NCBI GenBank assembly: GCA_965240325.2
Contig: OZ251242.1
Location: forward strand, 1-64,000
Length of the DNA stretch: 64,000 bases
Source of the DNA: Rebecca billardiae RCC1528
Lineage: Eukaryota > Haptophyta
Direction of reading: 5' to 3'
Within the stretch, counting starts at the first letter, position 1, and each line of letters opens with the position of its first letter. A model generated the notes under the pieces. It was not told where the DNA came from and did not search any database. It worked only from the letters and a program-made list of their open reading frames with translations. This document shows positions 9,832 through 18,879 of this stretch, in pieces. Position numbers and translations under genes: made by a program.

Positions 9832-11739
9832 CTACGCTCGCCTGGCACGCCGGCGACGCCTCGTTCGGCGCCGCAACCTGCGGCGGCCGAGCGCCGCGAC
9901 GAGCTGCGCGAGGCGGTGCGGCGGCCTGCTGACGAGCGCCCTGCGCACGCACTTGGCCGCGTCGCCGTCCAGCAGCAGCACGCGGCCCGCCGCCGCGCCG
10001 ACGCTCAGCAGGCCGATCATCGTCGAGAACTTGGACGAGGAGCTGCCCACCACGCCGTCGGAGAGCAGCGCGAGGTACAGGTCGAGCGCCACGCGGTCCC
10101 AGCCCGCCTGCGCGCCGCGCCACGCCGCTCCCGCGCCGTGCGGCGCGTGGCGCGCCCAGCGCGGCAGTGCCACGCGCGTGAGCGCGTTGTGCGCGATGCG
10201 CCCGGCCGACGCCGCGAGCGCGTGCCCGCGGAGCGCGGGGTGCGCGCACGCGTAGCGCTCGACCGCCGGCGAGTCGGTGAGCACGAGCAGCCCCCAACGC
10301 TCGCCGCCCGCCGAGCTCGCGTTGGGGAGCGCACCGCCCACGACTGGCGCCACGGCGGGCGCGTCGGCGCCGGACGGCGCTGCGGCGGGCGGCGGCGTGC
10401 GCCCGCTCGCCACGCGCACGCCCTGCGGCGCGCCGCCGCGCGCGAGCGTGTGGCTCAGCCTTGCGCCGCAGCCGAGCGCGCGGCTCACAAAGCCGCGCAC
10501 CGCCGTCCCCGCCGCGGGGAGCGCCCCGTGCGCGCGCGCGTCTCCGCACGCGCCAGGCTGTCGCCAGAGCGCGCGTGCTCGCTTGAGCTCGCTCGCGCAC
10601 TGCTCGCGCACGTACGCCTCGACCCACTCGAGCGAGGCGTCGCGCGCCGCGCCCTCGCGAGCGCCGCCACCACCGATGCCGGCCCGGCCTGCCGCGCCCG
10701 CGCCGGAGGACCCCTCAGCGGCAGCAGCAGGAGCAGCGGCGGCGGCAGCGGCCGCCGCGGCTGTGCCGTTGGCGGGAGCCACGCCACCGGCGCCGTGCGC
10801 GTGCGCGTCGGCGAGGCGGTGCACGGCGTCGACGTAGAAGGCGCGCACGTGCACCGCGACGAGCGCGTCGAACCCGTCCATGCGCGCGAGCGCGCGCGCG
10901 GCGAGCGAGCGCAGGCGCGCGCTTGGCCAGAGCCACGTGTGGCGTGCACACGCGAGGGAGCGGCAGCTGGGTGCGGCGTGCGGCGCGGCGGCGGGCGGCG
11001 CGGGGAGCGCGGAGACGGCGCGCACGAGCGACGGGAGCACGCGCACGGCCACGCGCACGAAGCTCGCGCCGCCGCCCGCGCGCGAGCGCAGCCAGCGCAC
11101 GAGCGAGCGCGGCGCGCACTCTCGCTCGCTGCACACGCTGCGCGTCCAGTTCGAGCCGCGCGCGCGGCGCGCCGCCTCGACGCGCGCGCGCGCGGAGCGG
11201 CTCCACCGCCACGCGTACCCGCCGTGCGCCTCAAAGTACACGCCCGGGTCGAAGGCGCACACGCGCGGCAGCTTGGCGCGCGCCTCGTCGCCGACGGCGA
11301 TGCCGGCCGCCTCCGTGTCGCACGCGGCGAACGAGAGGAAGGGCGCGAAGCCGGCGCTCGCCGCGGCGTGGAGGAGGTCGAGCATCGGTGGGAATGTGCT
11401 GCCCAGCCCCGTCTTCACCGTGCCCTCCGCAAAGTGAAAGACAGCCACGCGGGGGAGCTCGTCGTACAGCCGCGCGATGGTGTGCTCCGCGCCGAGCGCG
11501 TGGCACGCGCACTCCGTCGCGAAGACGCGCTGGTTCCGGCGCACCCAGCGCGAGCGCGCGAAGACGTGCCCTGCGCTGTCGCCGCCCAGCCCCTCGGCGC
11601 GCGCGCCGCTGCGGTAGTGCGCGGCGGCCGCCAGCACGAGCGCGGCGGCGGCGGAGCGGCGGTCGAAAGCCCCACCGGCCGTCATGGCGGTCCGGATGGA
11701 CTTGTTTTGGGTTACAGGGGCGTTCCCCGCACTGGTCAT
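9832..11739 (-). CDS. Fucosyltransferase-like glycosyltransferase (GT23/O-fucosyltransferase-type fold)
   Basis: Intronless frame of 635 codons. A short hydrophobic stretch at residues 30-41 could be a Golgi signal anchor; ATG at residue 19 (11685) is an alternative start that would place it nearer the N terminus. VKTGLGSTFPPML (108-120), followed by a helix, resembles the glycine-rich donor-loop motif of GDP-fucose enzymes. VAVHVRAF (294-301) matches their H-x-R motif. LLVLTDSP (484-491), and the block around ALDLYLALLSDGVVGSSSSK (551-570), resemble the D-x-x-L-L-S...S-S-x-F/V signature that ends the nucleotide-binding half. An alanine/glycine-rich insert (about 320-365) separates the halves. 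A likely role is Golgi fucosylation of glycoproteins or polysaccharides. The arginine-rich last 20 residues look like read-through into non-conserved DNA. Family assignment is by motif only. Confidence 0.62.
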   Translation of the reverse strand: MTSAGNAPVTQNKSIRTAMTAGGAFDRRSAAAALVLAAAAHYRSGARAEGLGGDSAGHVFARSRWVRRNQRVFATECACHALGAEHTIARLYDELPRVAVFHFAEGTVKTGLGSTFPPMLDLLHAAASAGFAPFLSFAACDTEAAGIAVGDEARAKLPRVCAFDPGVYFEAHGGYAWRWSRSARARVEAARRARGSNWTRSVCSERECAPRSLVRWLRSRAGGGASFVRVAVRVLPSLVRAVSALPAPPAAAPHAAPSCRSLACARHTWLWPSARLRSLAARALARMDGFDALVAVHVRAFYVDAVHRLADAHAHGAGGVAPANGTAAAAAAAAAAPAAAAEGSSGAGAAGRAGIGGGGAREGAARDASLEWVEAYVREQCASELKRARALWRQPGACGDARAHGALPAAGTAVRGFVSRALGCGARLSHTLARGGAPQGVRVASGRTPPPAAAPSGADAPAVAPVVGGALPNASSAGGERWGLLVLTDSPAVERYACAHPALRGHALAASAGRIAHNALTRVALPRWARHAPHGAGAAWRGAQAGWDRVALDLYLALLSDGVVGSSSSKFSTMIGLLSVGAAAGRVLLLDGDAAKCVRRALVSRPPHRLAQLVAALGRRRLRRRTRRRRRARRA

Positions 11740-11824
11740 ACGCCAAATCGAACCGCGTTCCTATTGAAATTGGCTTCCTCTATTTCAAGCGGGTACATTT
11801 GATTACGGCCCGCGCCAGTCCGGT

Positions 11825-11855
11825 AGCAATGCCCCCCCCAGGGGGGGGCATTGCT
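11825..11855. other. 31-nt perfect palindrome with C8/G8 stem
   Basis: Arms AGCAATGCCCCCCCC (11825-11839) and GGGGGGGGCATTGCT (11841-11855) are perfectly complementary around a single A. It lies about 85 bp upstream of the glycosyltransferase-like start codon, so it may sit in that gene's promoter or 5' UTR, or act as a cruciform or terminator-like hairpin. Confidence 0.9.
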
Positions 11856-12100
11856 TTCGGGAGCGTGTGGCAGGATCCCGGGAACGCCCTTGTGTACAGC
11901 CTTACAGTTTACTATGTTTTAACGTGCACACTTGGTTACTAGGCGTGATACGTTAAATCATAGAATGAGTACAGTTTACTAAGAATAAGAGACGCACACA
12001 GCTCAGGCAGGCGAGATTGACGCCCGCCAACTGTCACCGCCCATGAAGCCGTCGCCGATGGTAGCGCCGCCGGAAAAATTCAGTAGGGTGCCCCGCTGCT
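11856..12100. other. Intergenic stretch, no gene seen
   Basis: Less GC-rich than its surroundings, with several short stop-rich frames on both strands. Nothing recognised. Confidence 0.4.
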
Positions 12101-12640
12101 CCTGCTTGGAGGCGGCCTACTCGACCTAAATATGACGCCCAGCCCGTCGCCAGGCGTGCCCGCCCGCGCACGGAGCGACCGCAGCGCGCATCTGTGGCCG
12201 TTTCACCCTATCGGGCCGCAAGTGCGCGGTGCGCTCCGCTGCTCCTGCTTGGGGGCGGCCTACTACTCGACATAAATATGACGCCCAGCCCGTCGGCAGG
12301 CGTGCCCGCCCGCGCACGGAGCGACCGCAGCGCGCATCTGTGGCCGTTTGGCGGGCCGCCGGCGGCTCTGGGACCCGCGCGGGCGGCGGAGCACCCGATC
12401 GGGCCGCAAGTGCGCGGTGCGCTCCGCTGCTCCTGCTTGGGGGCGGCCTACGGCGACCTGAAATATGACGCCCAGCCCATCGCCAGGCGTGCCCGCCCGC
12501 GCAGGGAGGCACCGCAGCGCGCGTCTGTGGCCGTTTGGCGGGCCTCCGGCGGCTGTGTGACCCGCGCGGGCGGCGGAGCACCCTATCGGGCCGCAAGTGC
12601 GCGGCGCGCCCCGCTGCCCCGGTGCACCGTTGCCGCCCGC
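12085..12640. repeat. 187-bp tandem repeat, three copies, one with a 41-bp deletion
   Basis: TATGACGCCCAGCCC occurs at 12131, 12277 and 12464. The second interval is 187 bp. The first is 146 bp because the copy lacks a 41-bp GC block (GGCGGGCCGCCGGCGGCTCT and following) that lies between GTGGCCGTTT and CGGGCCGC in the full copies. The sequence differs from the 187-bp satellite at 275-935 although the period is the same. Confidence 0.85.
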
Positions 12641-13169
12641 CCTGGCTCCGCCCTGGCTGGCATGCCCGCTGGCGTGCGCGGTGGCGGCGGCCCTGCCGCT
12701 CGCCGCGCGCGCGGGGCGGCGGGGCCGGGCCTGCCAGGGCGCGGCATGTGCCGCCGCCGCCGCCGCCGCTCTGAGTCAGTGTGACTACCAGTGACGACCG
12801 TACGGTGTGAGTCTGTGAGTGTCGTGACTGCTCGGCGCGCCCCGGTCGTACAGTGGCATATCAATCAGAGCGTGATGCTGATATCACAGCTCGCCTGGTG
12901 AACCGCATCAGGCGAACAGGCACTAGATACGACTGCTATCTAGACGAATGGCGACACTGACAGTCTGGCAGAACCGGGGCCCAGGGCTACGGTGCCCGCC
13001 GGGTCATTCACTTGGGCTCGCCGGCCCGGATCCAGCGTCAGCCAGCTGATGCGTCGGCTGCTGCATCCACGGAGCGGGCGCCGGTGGCGGCAGCAGCGGA
13101 CGACGACCGGCGGGGTGCACGGCGCCCGGCGCGCGCCTCCGCGCGCGGCGCAGGCCGCCCCCCCGCCGC
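12641..13169. other. Intergenic stretch, no gene seen
   Basis: Downstream of the minus-strand gene that ends at 13170. It contains a moderately AT-richer segment around 12780-12960 and no supported coding region. Confidence 0.4.
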
Positions 13170-13777
13170 TCAGCCCAGCGCGTGCCGGCGGTCGGGCGAC
13201 ATGGCCGACGCGGCGGTGCGCACGGCGGGCGGCACGCCCTCCAGCGGGTGCGGCTCCCACGGCGCGCTCGGCGCGCGCGGCGGCGAGGCGCGGCGGCGGT
13301 GGCGGCCCGGGCGCGTGTCGTGCTCGAGCCCACGCGCGTACACGTTGTCCGTGCCGAACGCGATCGAGGAGCTCATCAGCTCGCGCTTCATCTGGGCGCC
13401 CGTGACGATGCGGCCGCCGGCGGCCGGCAGCAACGCTGCAGGCCCCAGCGCGGCGGGCACGCGCGCGCGGGGCGTCAGCGGAGCCCGGGCGGTCGGACGC
13501 GCGCGGAGGGCGGCACCGCCGCCCGAGCCGCGCGCCGCGCCGCGCGCGCACCGAGTGGCGGGCGCTCGCCCTTGCCCACGGCCGCCCAATGCTCGCGCAC
13601 AGCGGCGTTCGCCGACTCGCTCTCGGTCGAGCGCGCGAGCGGGTCGTCGTGCGGCAGGAGGGACCAATTGCCGAGGACGGACGTGGTGATGGGGACGCCG
13701 GGCGTGATGATGCGCGGCGCGGGTGGCTGCCAGGACGGGCCTGACCCGTGCGCGCCGCGCGCGCGCCGAGAGCCCAT
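13170..13777 (-). CDS. Two-exon protein of unknown function (~163 aa)
   Basis: I infer this gene from splicing. Exon 1 (13777-13552) reads through phrases such as PGVPITTSVLGNWSLLPHDD and ESANAAVREHWAAVGKGE, then meets a GTGCGC donor. After a 116-nt intron (13551-13436, ending CTGCAG), exon 2 (13435-13170) reads GGRIVTGAQMKRELMSSSIA, then FGTDNVYARG, to TGA. Both exons join in phase 1, and the non-coding frames across the junction are arginine-rich noise. The donor type equals that of the neighbouring ubiquitin-L40 gene. I recognise no domain, signal peptide or membrane segment. A further upstream exon cannot be excluded. It starts 208 bp from the divergent ubiquitin-L40 gene. Confidence 0.55.
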
Positions 13778-13984
13778 CGCGGTGCGAGCTGCCGGCCGTG
13801 GGTTTGAACGCGCCCGTGTGAAAAAGCCCGCTGCGGCGTGAAAACAAATGTGTGCGGCTCAAGGATGGCGGAGCGCCCGGACTTTCTCCGAGCGTAGTCA
13901 ACCTGCGCGAGATGAGTGGGTCCGGGCGCGTGCGGGCCCGATCCCACGTGTCAAGCAGGCGGCAGGGCTGACGCGGAGGGAGCC
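13778..13984. promoter_or_regulatory. Candidate bidirectional promoter
   Basis: This is the 207-bp gap between the divergent start codons of the unknown two-exon gene and the ubiquitin-L40 gene. Any promoter for either gene must lie here unless a 5' exon was missed. I see no clear TATA box. The location is an inference from gene arrangement. Confidence 0.45.
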
Positions 13985-14820
13985 ATGCAGGTGCGTGGAG
14001 ACCACGCCCGGCGCGGCGTGGGGCCGCGCAGCGTGGCGCGTTGGCGCGGCGGGAGGGCCGGCCGCTCGTGCGAGGGCGTGCACGGCCGCCAGCCGCGTGC
14101 CCGCCCGCTCCAAGCCTCGCCGCTCACGCGCGCCACGGCCGCGGCGGCGCGTGCGGGCGTGCGCGTGCCCGTGCAGATCTTTGTCAAGACGCTGACAGGG
14201 AAGACGATCACGCTCGAGGTCGAGCCGTCCGACTCGATCGAGAACGTGAAGGTGCGGGCGACGCTTCCCGCGGGGACCAGGCGGCACGCGCCGACCAGCG
14301 TCTCGGCTCGACCGGGCGGGCCGGCGGCACCTGCTCACGGTCGGCCCTCGCCGCCCGCCGCGCCGCGCCACTCGCGCGCGCGCGCAGGCGAAGATCCAGG
14401 ATAAGGAGGGCATCCCGCCGGATCAGCAGCGGCTCATCTTCGCGGGCAAGCAGCTCGAGGATGGGCGCACGCTCTCGGACTACAACATCCAGAAGGGTGC
14501 GCGCGCGCACCTCGGCGGGCCGCTCGCGCGGCCGGCGCGGCGGGCGCGCGCTGCGTGGCACGGGCCCGTGCGGCGTGCGGCTGAGGGCACGTGCCGCGCG
14601 CCGCGGCGCACGCGCGCGCGCAGAGTCGACGCTCCACCTGGTGCTGCGGCTGCGCGGCGGTGTGATCGAGCCGTCGCTGGTCGTGCTCGCCAAGAAGTAC
14701 AACCAGGACAAGATGGTCTGCCGCAAGTGCTACGCACGGCTGCCGCCGCGCGCGACCAACTGCCGCAAGAAGAAGTGCGGGCACACCAACCAGCTGCGCC
14801 CGAAGAAGAAGCTCAAGTGA
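13985..14820 (+). CDS. UBA52/RPL40: Ubiquitin-60S ribosomal protein L40 fusion
   Basis: Four exons: 13985-13990 (ATG CAG only), 14177-14251, 14388-14496 and 14624-14820, joined to 129 codons including TGA. Introns are 186, 136 and 127 nt, all with GTGCG donors and AG acceptors. The first 76 residues are canonical ubiquitin (start [21 protein letters not shown]48 and K63 contexts intact; end LRLRGG), with serine in the SDSIENVK segment. The 52-residue tail is ribosomal protein L40 with its four-cysteine zinc site in CRKCYARL...CRKKKCGH and a lysine-rich end. After translation the fusion is cleaved behind the GG, supplying free ubiquitin and the large-subunit protein. Length and domain order equal those of other eukaryotes. 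This is the most secure gene in the window and calibrates the intron style. Confidence 0.97.
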
Positions 14821-15489
14821 GCTTGGCACGCGCGCGCCGCCGGGCGGCTCGGGCGGCCGGCCTGGCGCGGCGCGGCGGCCGCCCCCGCGGTCGGAGCTCG
14901 AGGCAGCGGGCCGTGGCAGGGCGCCCGGCCGGCTGCTGCCCACGCCGCTGGCACGCCGTGCGGGCGGCGCGGGGCTCGCCACGCTGCGTGCTCGCCGCGA
15001 GCTCGTGGCGTCGCCTGCTACGGGCGCCCGGCGTGCCGTGCTCGGGTGCCACGCGTACGATCGCACTGCGCCGGCTGTCCATCGGGTGAGTCTGGCGGGC
15101 CCGGTGAGCCGACTGATGGTGGATTCGGGCAGCGGTCGACGTCTCAGGCAAGCCGCCATGAAACCGTCGTCGGCACGGTTGGCATGCGACGACGCAGCAG
15201 CTGTCGTTCACGAGTGAAGGCGCGTGTATGACGGCCACATGGCAATAGTGCATGCATAGTACACGACGCCGGCCCTCGCCGACTGACCGACCAGGTCCCG
15301 CGCTGCCCGCGCCGCGCACGGGCGGCGCACACGGCACAGACTCGCGACTGACCCAGTAGCCGTAGGCAAAAATGACGATGCTACTGATGAGGCGATCTTC
15401 CGCCCACTTCAAGCTGGCAAGTGGCCGCCGCCTCGTCTTGGGCAGGGCAGCGGGATGGATCCCCGCCGACCTGGCACGGCTCCGGCGCG
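14821..15489. other. Intergenic region between ubiquitin-L40 and the F-box gene
   Basis: It holds the 3' UTR of the ubiquitin-L40 gene and the promoter of the F-box gene. Nothing else recognised. Confidence 0.5.
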
Positions 15490-15894
15490 ATGGCAGCCGC
15501 CAGCAGCGCCGACGCGCTCCTCGACGAGAGCTGGCTCGGCGTGTTCGCGTACCTCGACGCGCGCTCGCTGTGCCGCTGCGCGCAGGTGTGCGCGCGGTGG
15601 CGCGCGCTCGCGCGCGAGGACGAGCTCCTCTGGCGCCCGCTCTGCGCCGCGCTCTGGGCGGGCAAGCAGAACCACCCGCTCGAGCGCTGGCTGCTGCCGC
15701 TGCCGAGCGCGCCCGGCGCGGAGGAGGGCGCGGCGGCGCCGGGCGCGGCCGCGCCCGCGCCGGCGGAGGACGAGGCGGCGGCACGCGCCGAGCAGGAGGC
15801 GCAGCTCCGCGCCGAGCAGGCGCGTATCATCGCCGAGATCGAGGCGACGCAGCGCGCGCACGCGCAGCCCGCGGCTGCGGCGGGCGCGGCCGAG

Positions 15895-15941
<47 letters not shown>

Positions 15942-16989
15942 GGAGGAGGAGGTGGAGGAGGAGGGCGGTGAGGGGGCGGGCGAGGTGCTCGTGTTCCACG
16001 ACCACGCCGCCTTCGCCCACTTCAACGCGCTCGTGCGCGAGCTGCAGAACTGCCGGCTGCGGCTCGCGCTCGCGCTCACGCGCGCGCGCGACGAGCGCGC
16101 GGCGGGCGCGGGCTCGGACGCGCGCGCGCCGATCGCGCGGCCGCGCTCGCGCGCGATGCCGGTGCTCGGCGCGGAGACGGGCGCGCGCGCGCTCTCCCAG
16201 CCCCGCGCGCAGCCCGCCGCCGCCGCCTCGCCCGCCGCCCTCCGCTTCCGCGAGCTCTCGTGGCGCGGCTCGTACGCGGCGTCCGCGCGGGATGCGCGGC
16301 GCGTGTGCGTGGCGGCTGAGGACCTGGAGGGGCGCGGGCTGATCGACTTTGACGGCGCGCTGGAGGAGATGGCGGTGGCGGGCGGGCTGTTCGTGGACAA
16401 CCGCGCGTTCGCCGCCTCGCCCGGCCGGCTCTTCCTCGACGGCGCGCGCCTCGTCCTCATCGACATTGCGCAGTCGGCGCTCGTCTCGCGCACGGCCGAC
16501 TGGGGGTGGCTCTTCCGCGTGGACAACGGCCGCGTGGCCTTCTGGTCGGCGGAGCAGCGCGCCGCGCCGGCGGAGTACAGGGGGCCGCTGCGCGCGTGCA
16601 TGGCGCTGGGGGCGTGGGAGGCGGAGCGCGCGCGCCGCGCCGACGAGCACGGCGCGGCGCACGCCGCCGCGTGGGCGGCGGAGTGGGAGGCGGGGCCGCC
16701 GCCCGACCCGCCGTCCGAGCGCTCGCGCGCCGGCGCCGGCGCGCCCGCGTCGCCCTCGGCCGACGCGGAGCTGTGCGCGGCGCTCGGCGCGCTCGCGATC
16801 GAGCGGGGCGGCGCGGCGCGCGGCACGGCCGGCGCCGGCGCGGCCGCCGACGCCGAGGCGCGCACGCACATGTGGCGCCGCGTGCGGCCGCTCCACTCGC
16901 CGCTCGCGCTCACGCTCGTGCCGCAGGTCGAGCGCGCGCCGCCCGCCGCCGCCGTCGTGCCCGCGGGCCGCGGCGCGCAGGAGTGGTAG
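15490..16989 (+). CDS. F-box domain protein
   Basis: Single-exon frame of 499 codons from the first in-frame ATG (15490) to TAG (16987-16989). Residues 9-52 form an F-box: ALLDESWLGVFAYLDARSLC, then ARWRALAREDELLW and RPLC, matching the L-P...V...L-...C-..W..L...lW pattern that binds Skp1. The protein is therefore probably a substrate adaptor of an SCF ubiquitin ligase in cytosol or nucleus. An acidic/alanine-rich, possibly coiled region (about 92-125) is followed by a run of 16 glycines (136-151) and an EEEVEEE patch. The rest (about 245-370, with WRGSYAASARDARR, DFDGALEEMAVAGG and ADWGWLFRVDNGRVAFW) looks folded but matches no substrate-recognition domain I know; there are no WD40, LRR or kelch repeats. 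Long antisense frames here are shadows. Confidence 0.78.
15895..15942 (+). repeat. GGC microsatellite encoding 16 glycines
   Basis: Fifteen GGC codons plus one GGG inside the F-box gene. It is in frame and likely length-variable between strains. Confidence 0.95.
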
Positions 16990-17934
16990 TAGTAGTATTA
17001 TTGGTCTATCTATTTATTAAACTCCTATAGCAGTATACCTGCGGCTTAGACCGTCACCGGCTCGGCCTCGCCCGGGTCCGAACGCTCATCAGGCAGGCAG
17101 CGATTCAACTTGACGTCGCCGCCACGGGCTGAGGCGCGGGCTGCCCCGCGCCGCCGCTGACAGACGGCACAATGCCAATGGCAATGCCGGACTGACTCAC
17201 TACTCAGTCATCACTGACACGGTCGTACCTCAGCGGATCCACTATACAAGCAGGTCAGTAGTCGGCCAGGCGGTATGGCGGGCAGTGCGGCCCCCACCTC
17301 AACCTGCCCACGACCGGTTGACGGTTCCGGGTTCGGTCATCGGTCTGGCCGCTGACTGGCGACTCGTCCCGGTTTGACTGACGCCGCCGCGGCGCCGGGT
17401 GCCCCCACGCCGTGCCACTCTACAGTCTACTGACCCCGTGACCGGGCAGCCTCAGCCCTCACGGCCACGGGGCATTGGCGCGGCCTCAGTCGCGGGGTGC
17501 GGCACGGTAGCAGGTCTGAGCGCCTTACCGCCGGACGTGACGCGCATGAACGGTTCTTGACGCCTGATGGCGCGCTTCGGACAACCGGGCGACCATTGGG
17601 CTGCCGTGGCCCCGTGCTGCGCTCGGCAGTAGGCGCGGGCAGGCCGCGATGACGGTTGAGGGCTGTGCTCTCAGCTCCAAAAATAGAGCGCGGCGGTGTT
17701 AGCCTGAGCGGGAAAGCCGCATCACGGATGATAACGGAATATGCCAGCGTCGCTGTTTTTTGAGGATCGTCAAATTCAGCTTACATTGTTACGGATTTTT
17801 GTTTTGATACATACGAACCTTTGAAAGGTCGCCGATATCAACGAGATACCGTTGTCATACTCTGACGCCTGCGCACCCGTTGCATCGCTGATAGGTCAAA
17901 TGATTACGACCCGAAGTTACCCCCCAAGCCCGCC
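16990..17934. other. Intergenic stretch, no gene seen
   Basis: It starts with an AT-rich 3' UTR-like segment (about 17000-17035) after the F-box stop. Frames are short, with stops in all phases. No gene, RNA or repeat recognised. Confidence 0.5.
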
Positions 17935-17941
17935 ATGAGGC
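17935..17941. repeat. Candidate target-site duplication, left copy
   Basis: ATGAGGC directly precedes the CAG end of the foldback-like element. The same 7 bp directly follow its other end at 23639-23645. Confidence 0.6.
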
Positions 17942-18557
17942 CAGCCAGGTTTGGCGCTCGCCCAGTGGCGACTGTACGCGGAAACTGGGGCGTTTGAGCG
18001 CTGTTGCGGCGTGGCACTGGGGCGCGAAAGGGGGTCACCCTCTGAGGGGTTTTCACTGCAGTTGCCGCGTGCACGGCCCGCTGTGGCCGTGCACGCGGCA
18101 ACAGGGCTCAGACGGCCCAGTTGTCGCGTGCAGGCGTGTGTGGCTTGCGATGGCAGCCAGCCGTCAGCAGGGGCGCCACGCCCACGGTTCGCTGGTGGGC
18201 TGGCCCGATGGCGTCGCAGAGCTCACGCGTACGGGGGAGGAGGGCATCGACGAGGAGACGACCAAGGGCGAGAAGCAGCCGGGGGCACGCAGCACGGGGC
18301 TCGGAGCATGCCGCCAGCACGCGTGCCTCCACACCGTCGCACGTCACCCTTGCTCGTAGCTGTGCGCTGTGCTGCCACTCATCTCACCATCGCCCATGCT
18401 ACGGGCGCGGCCGGGTGGTGGACATCCACCTGTCGGCGCAGCACTGGCATCGGTGGTCGCCAGACACTTCTCGACTTGCTCTGCGCGTGACAGCAAGGAG
18501 ACGGCAGCCCCACAGCTGTGTGAGCAGATGAGGTCCTACTACTGTACTCGGCGAGGC
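17942..18557 (+). repeat. Terminal inverted repeat, left arm
   Basis: Reverse complement of 23024-23638. The outermost ~20 bp are imperfect, and the rest appears nearly identical, including a 136-codon open stretch shared base for base in translation. It ends at the shared GCGAGGC. Confidence 0.85.
18061..18102. repeat. Subterminal perfect hairpin in the left arm
   Basis: GTTGCCGCGTGCACGGCC (18061-18078) and its perfect reverse complement (18085-18102) flank a 6-nt loop. The mirror copy is at 23479-23520. Subterminal palindromes are common transposase-binding or cruciform sites. Confidence 0.9.
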
Positions 18558-18879
18558 AGTACTGGCATGGACTGCAGTCCTGGTGCATGCGAGCTACTGG
18601 CATGTTCCCCTACTCAGACGGCAGGGCCATCAATACGGTGCTGCTTCGGATACACGCGCCCAGCGCTGCTGGTAACAGCGGCGCTGTTGATGCTGCAGCA
18701 GCAGTACAGTACCACGACGGGCGGCAGAATCACTCCAGCTATCAGCTCGGTGGTGCTCGCTTGAACGGCCTGGGCAATGGCACGCCGAAAGCAGCGACCT
18801 AGCCCATCGCGTCCACCGCGATGGGGTCGCTGGCACCTGATGATGCTGCGCCCGCGCCCATCCGGGCCAACACCAGCAG

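Noticed and set aside
15381-16913. Antisense frames of about 500 codons opposite the F-box gene
   Set aside because: The sense strand has a clear F-box and sensible composition; the antisense is a GC shadow.
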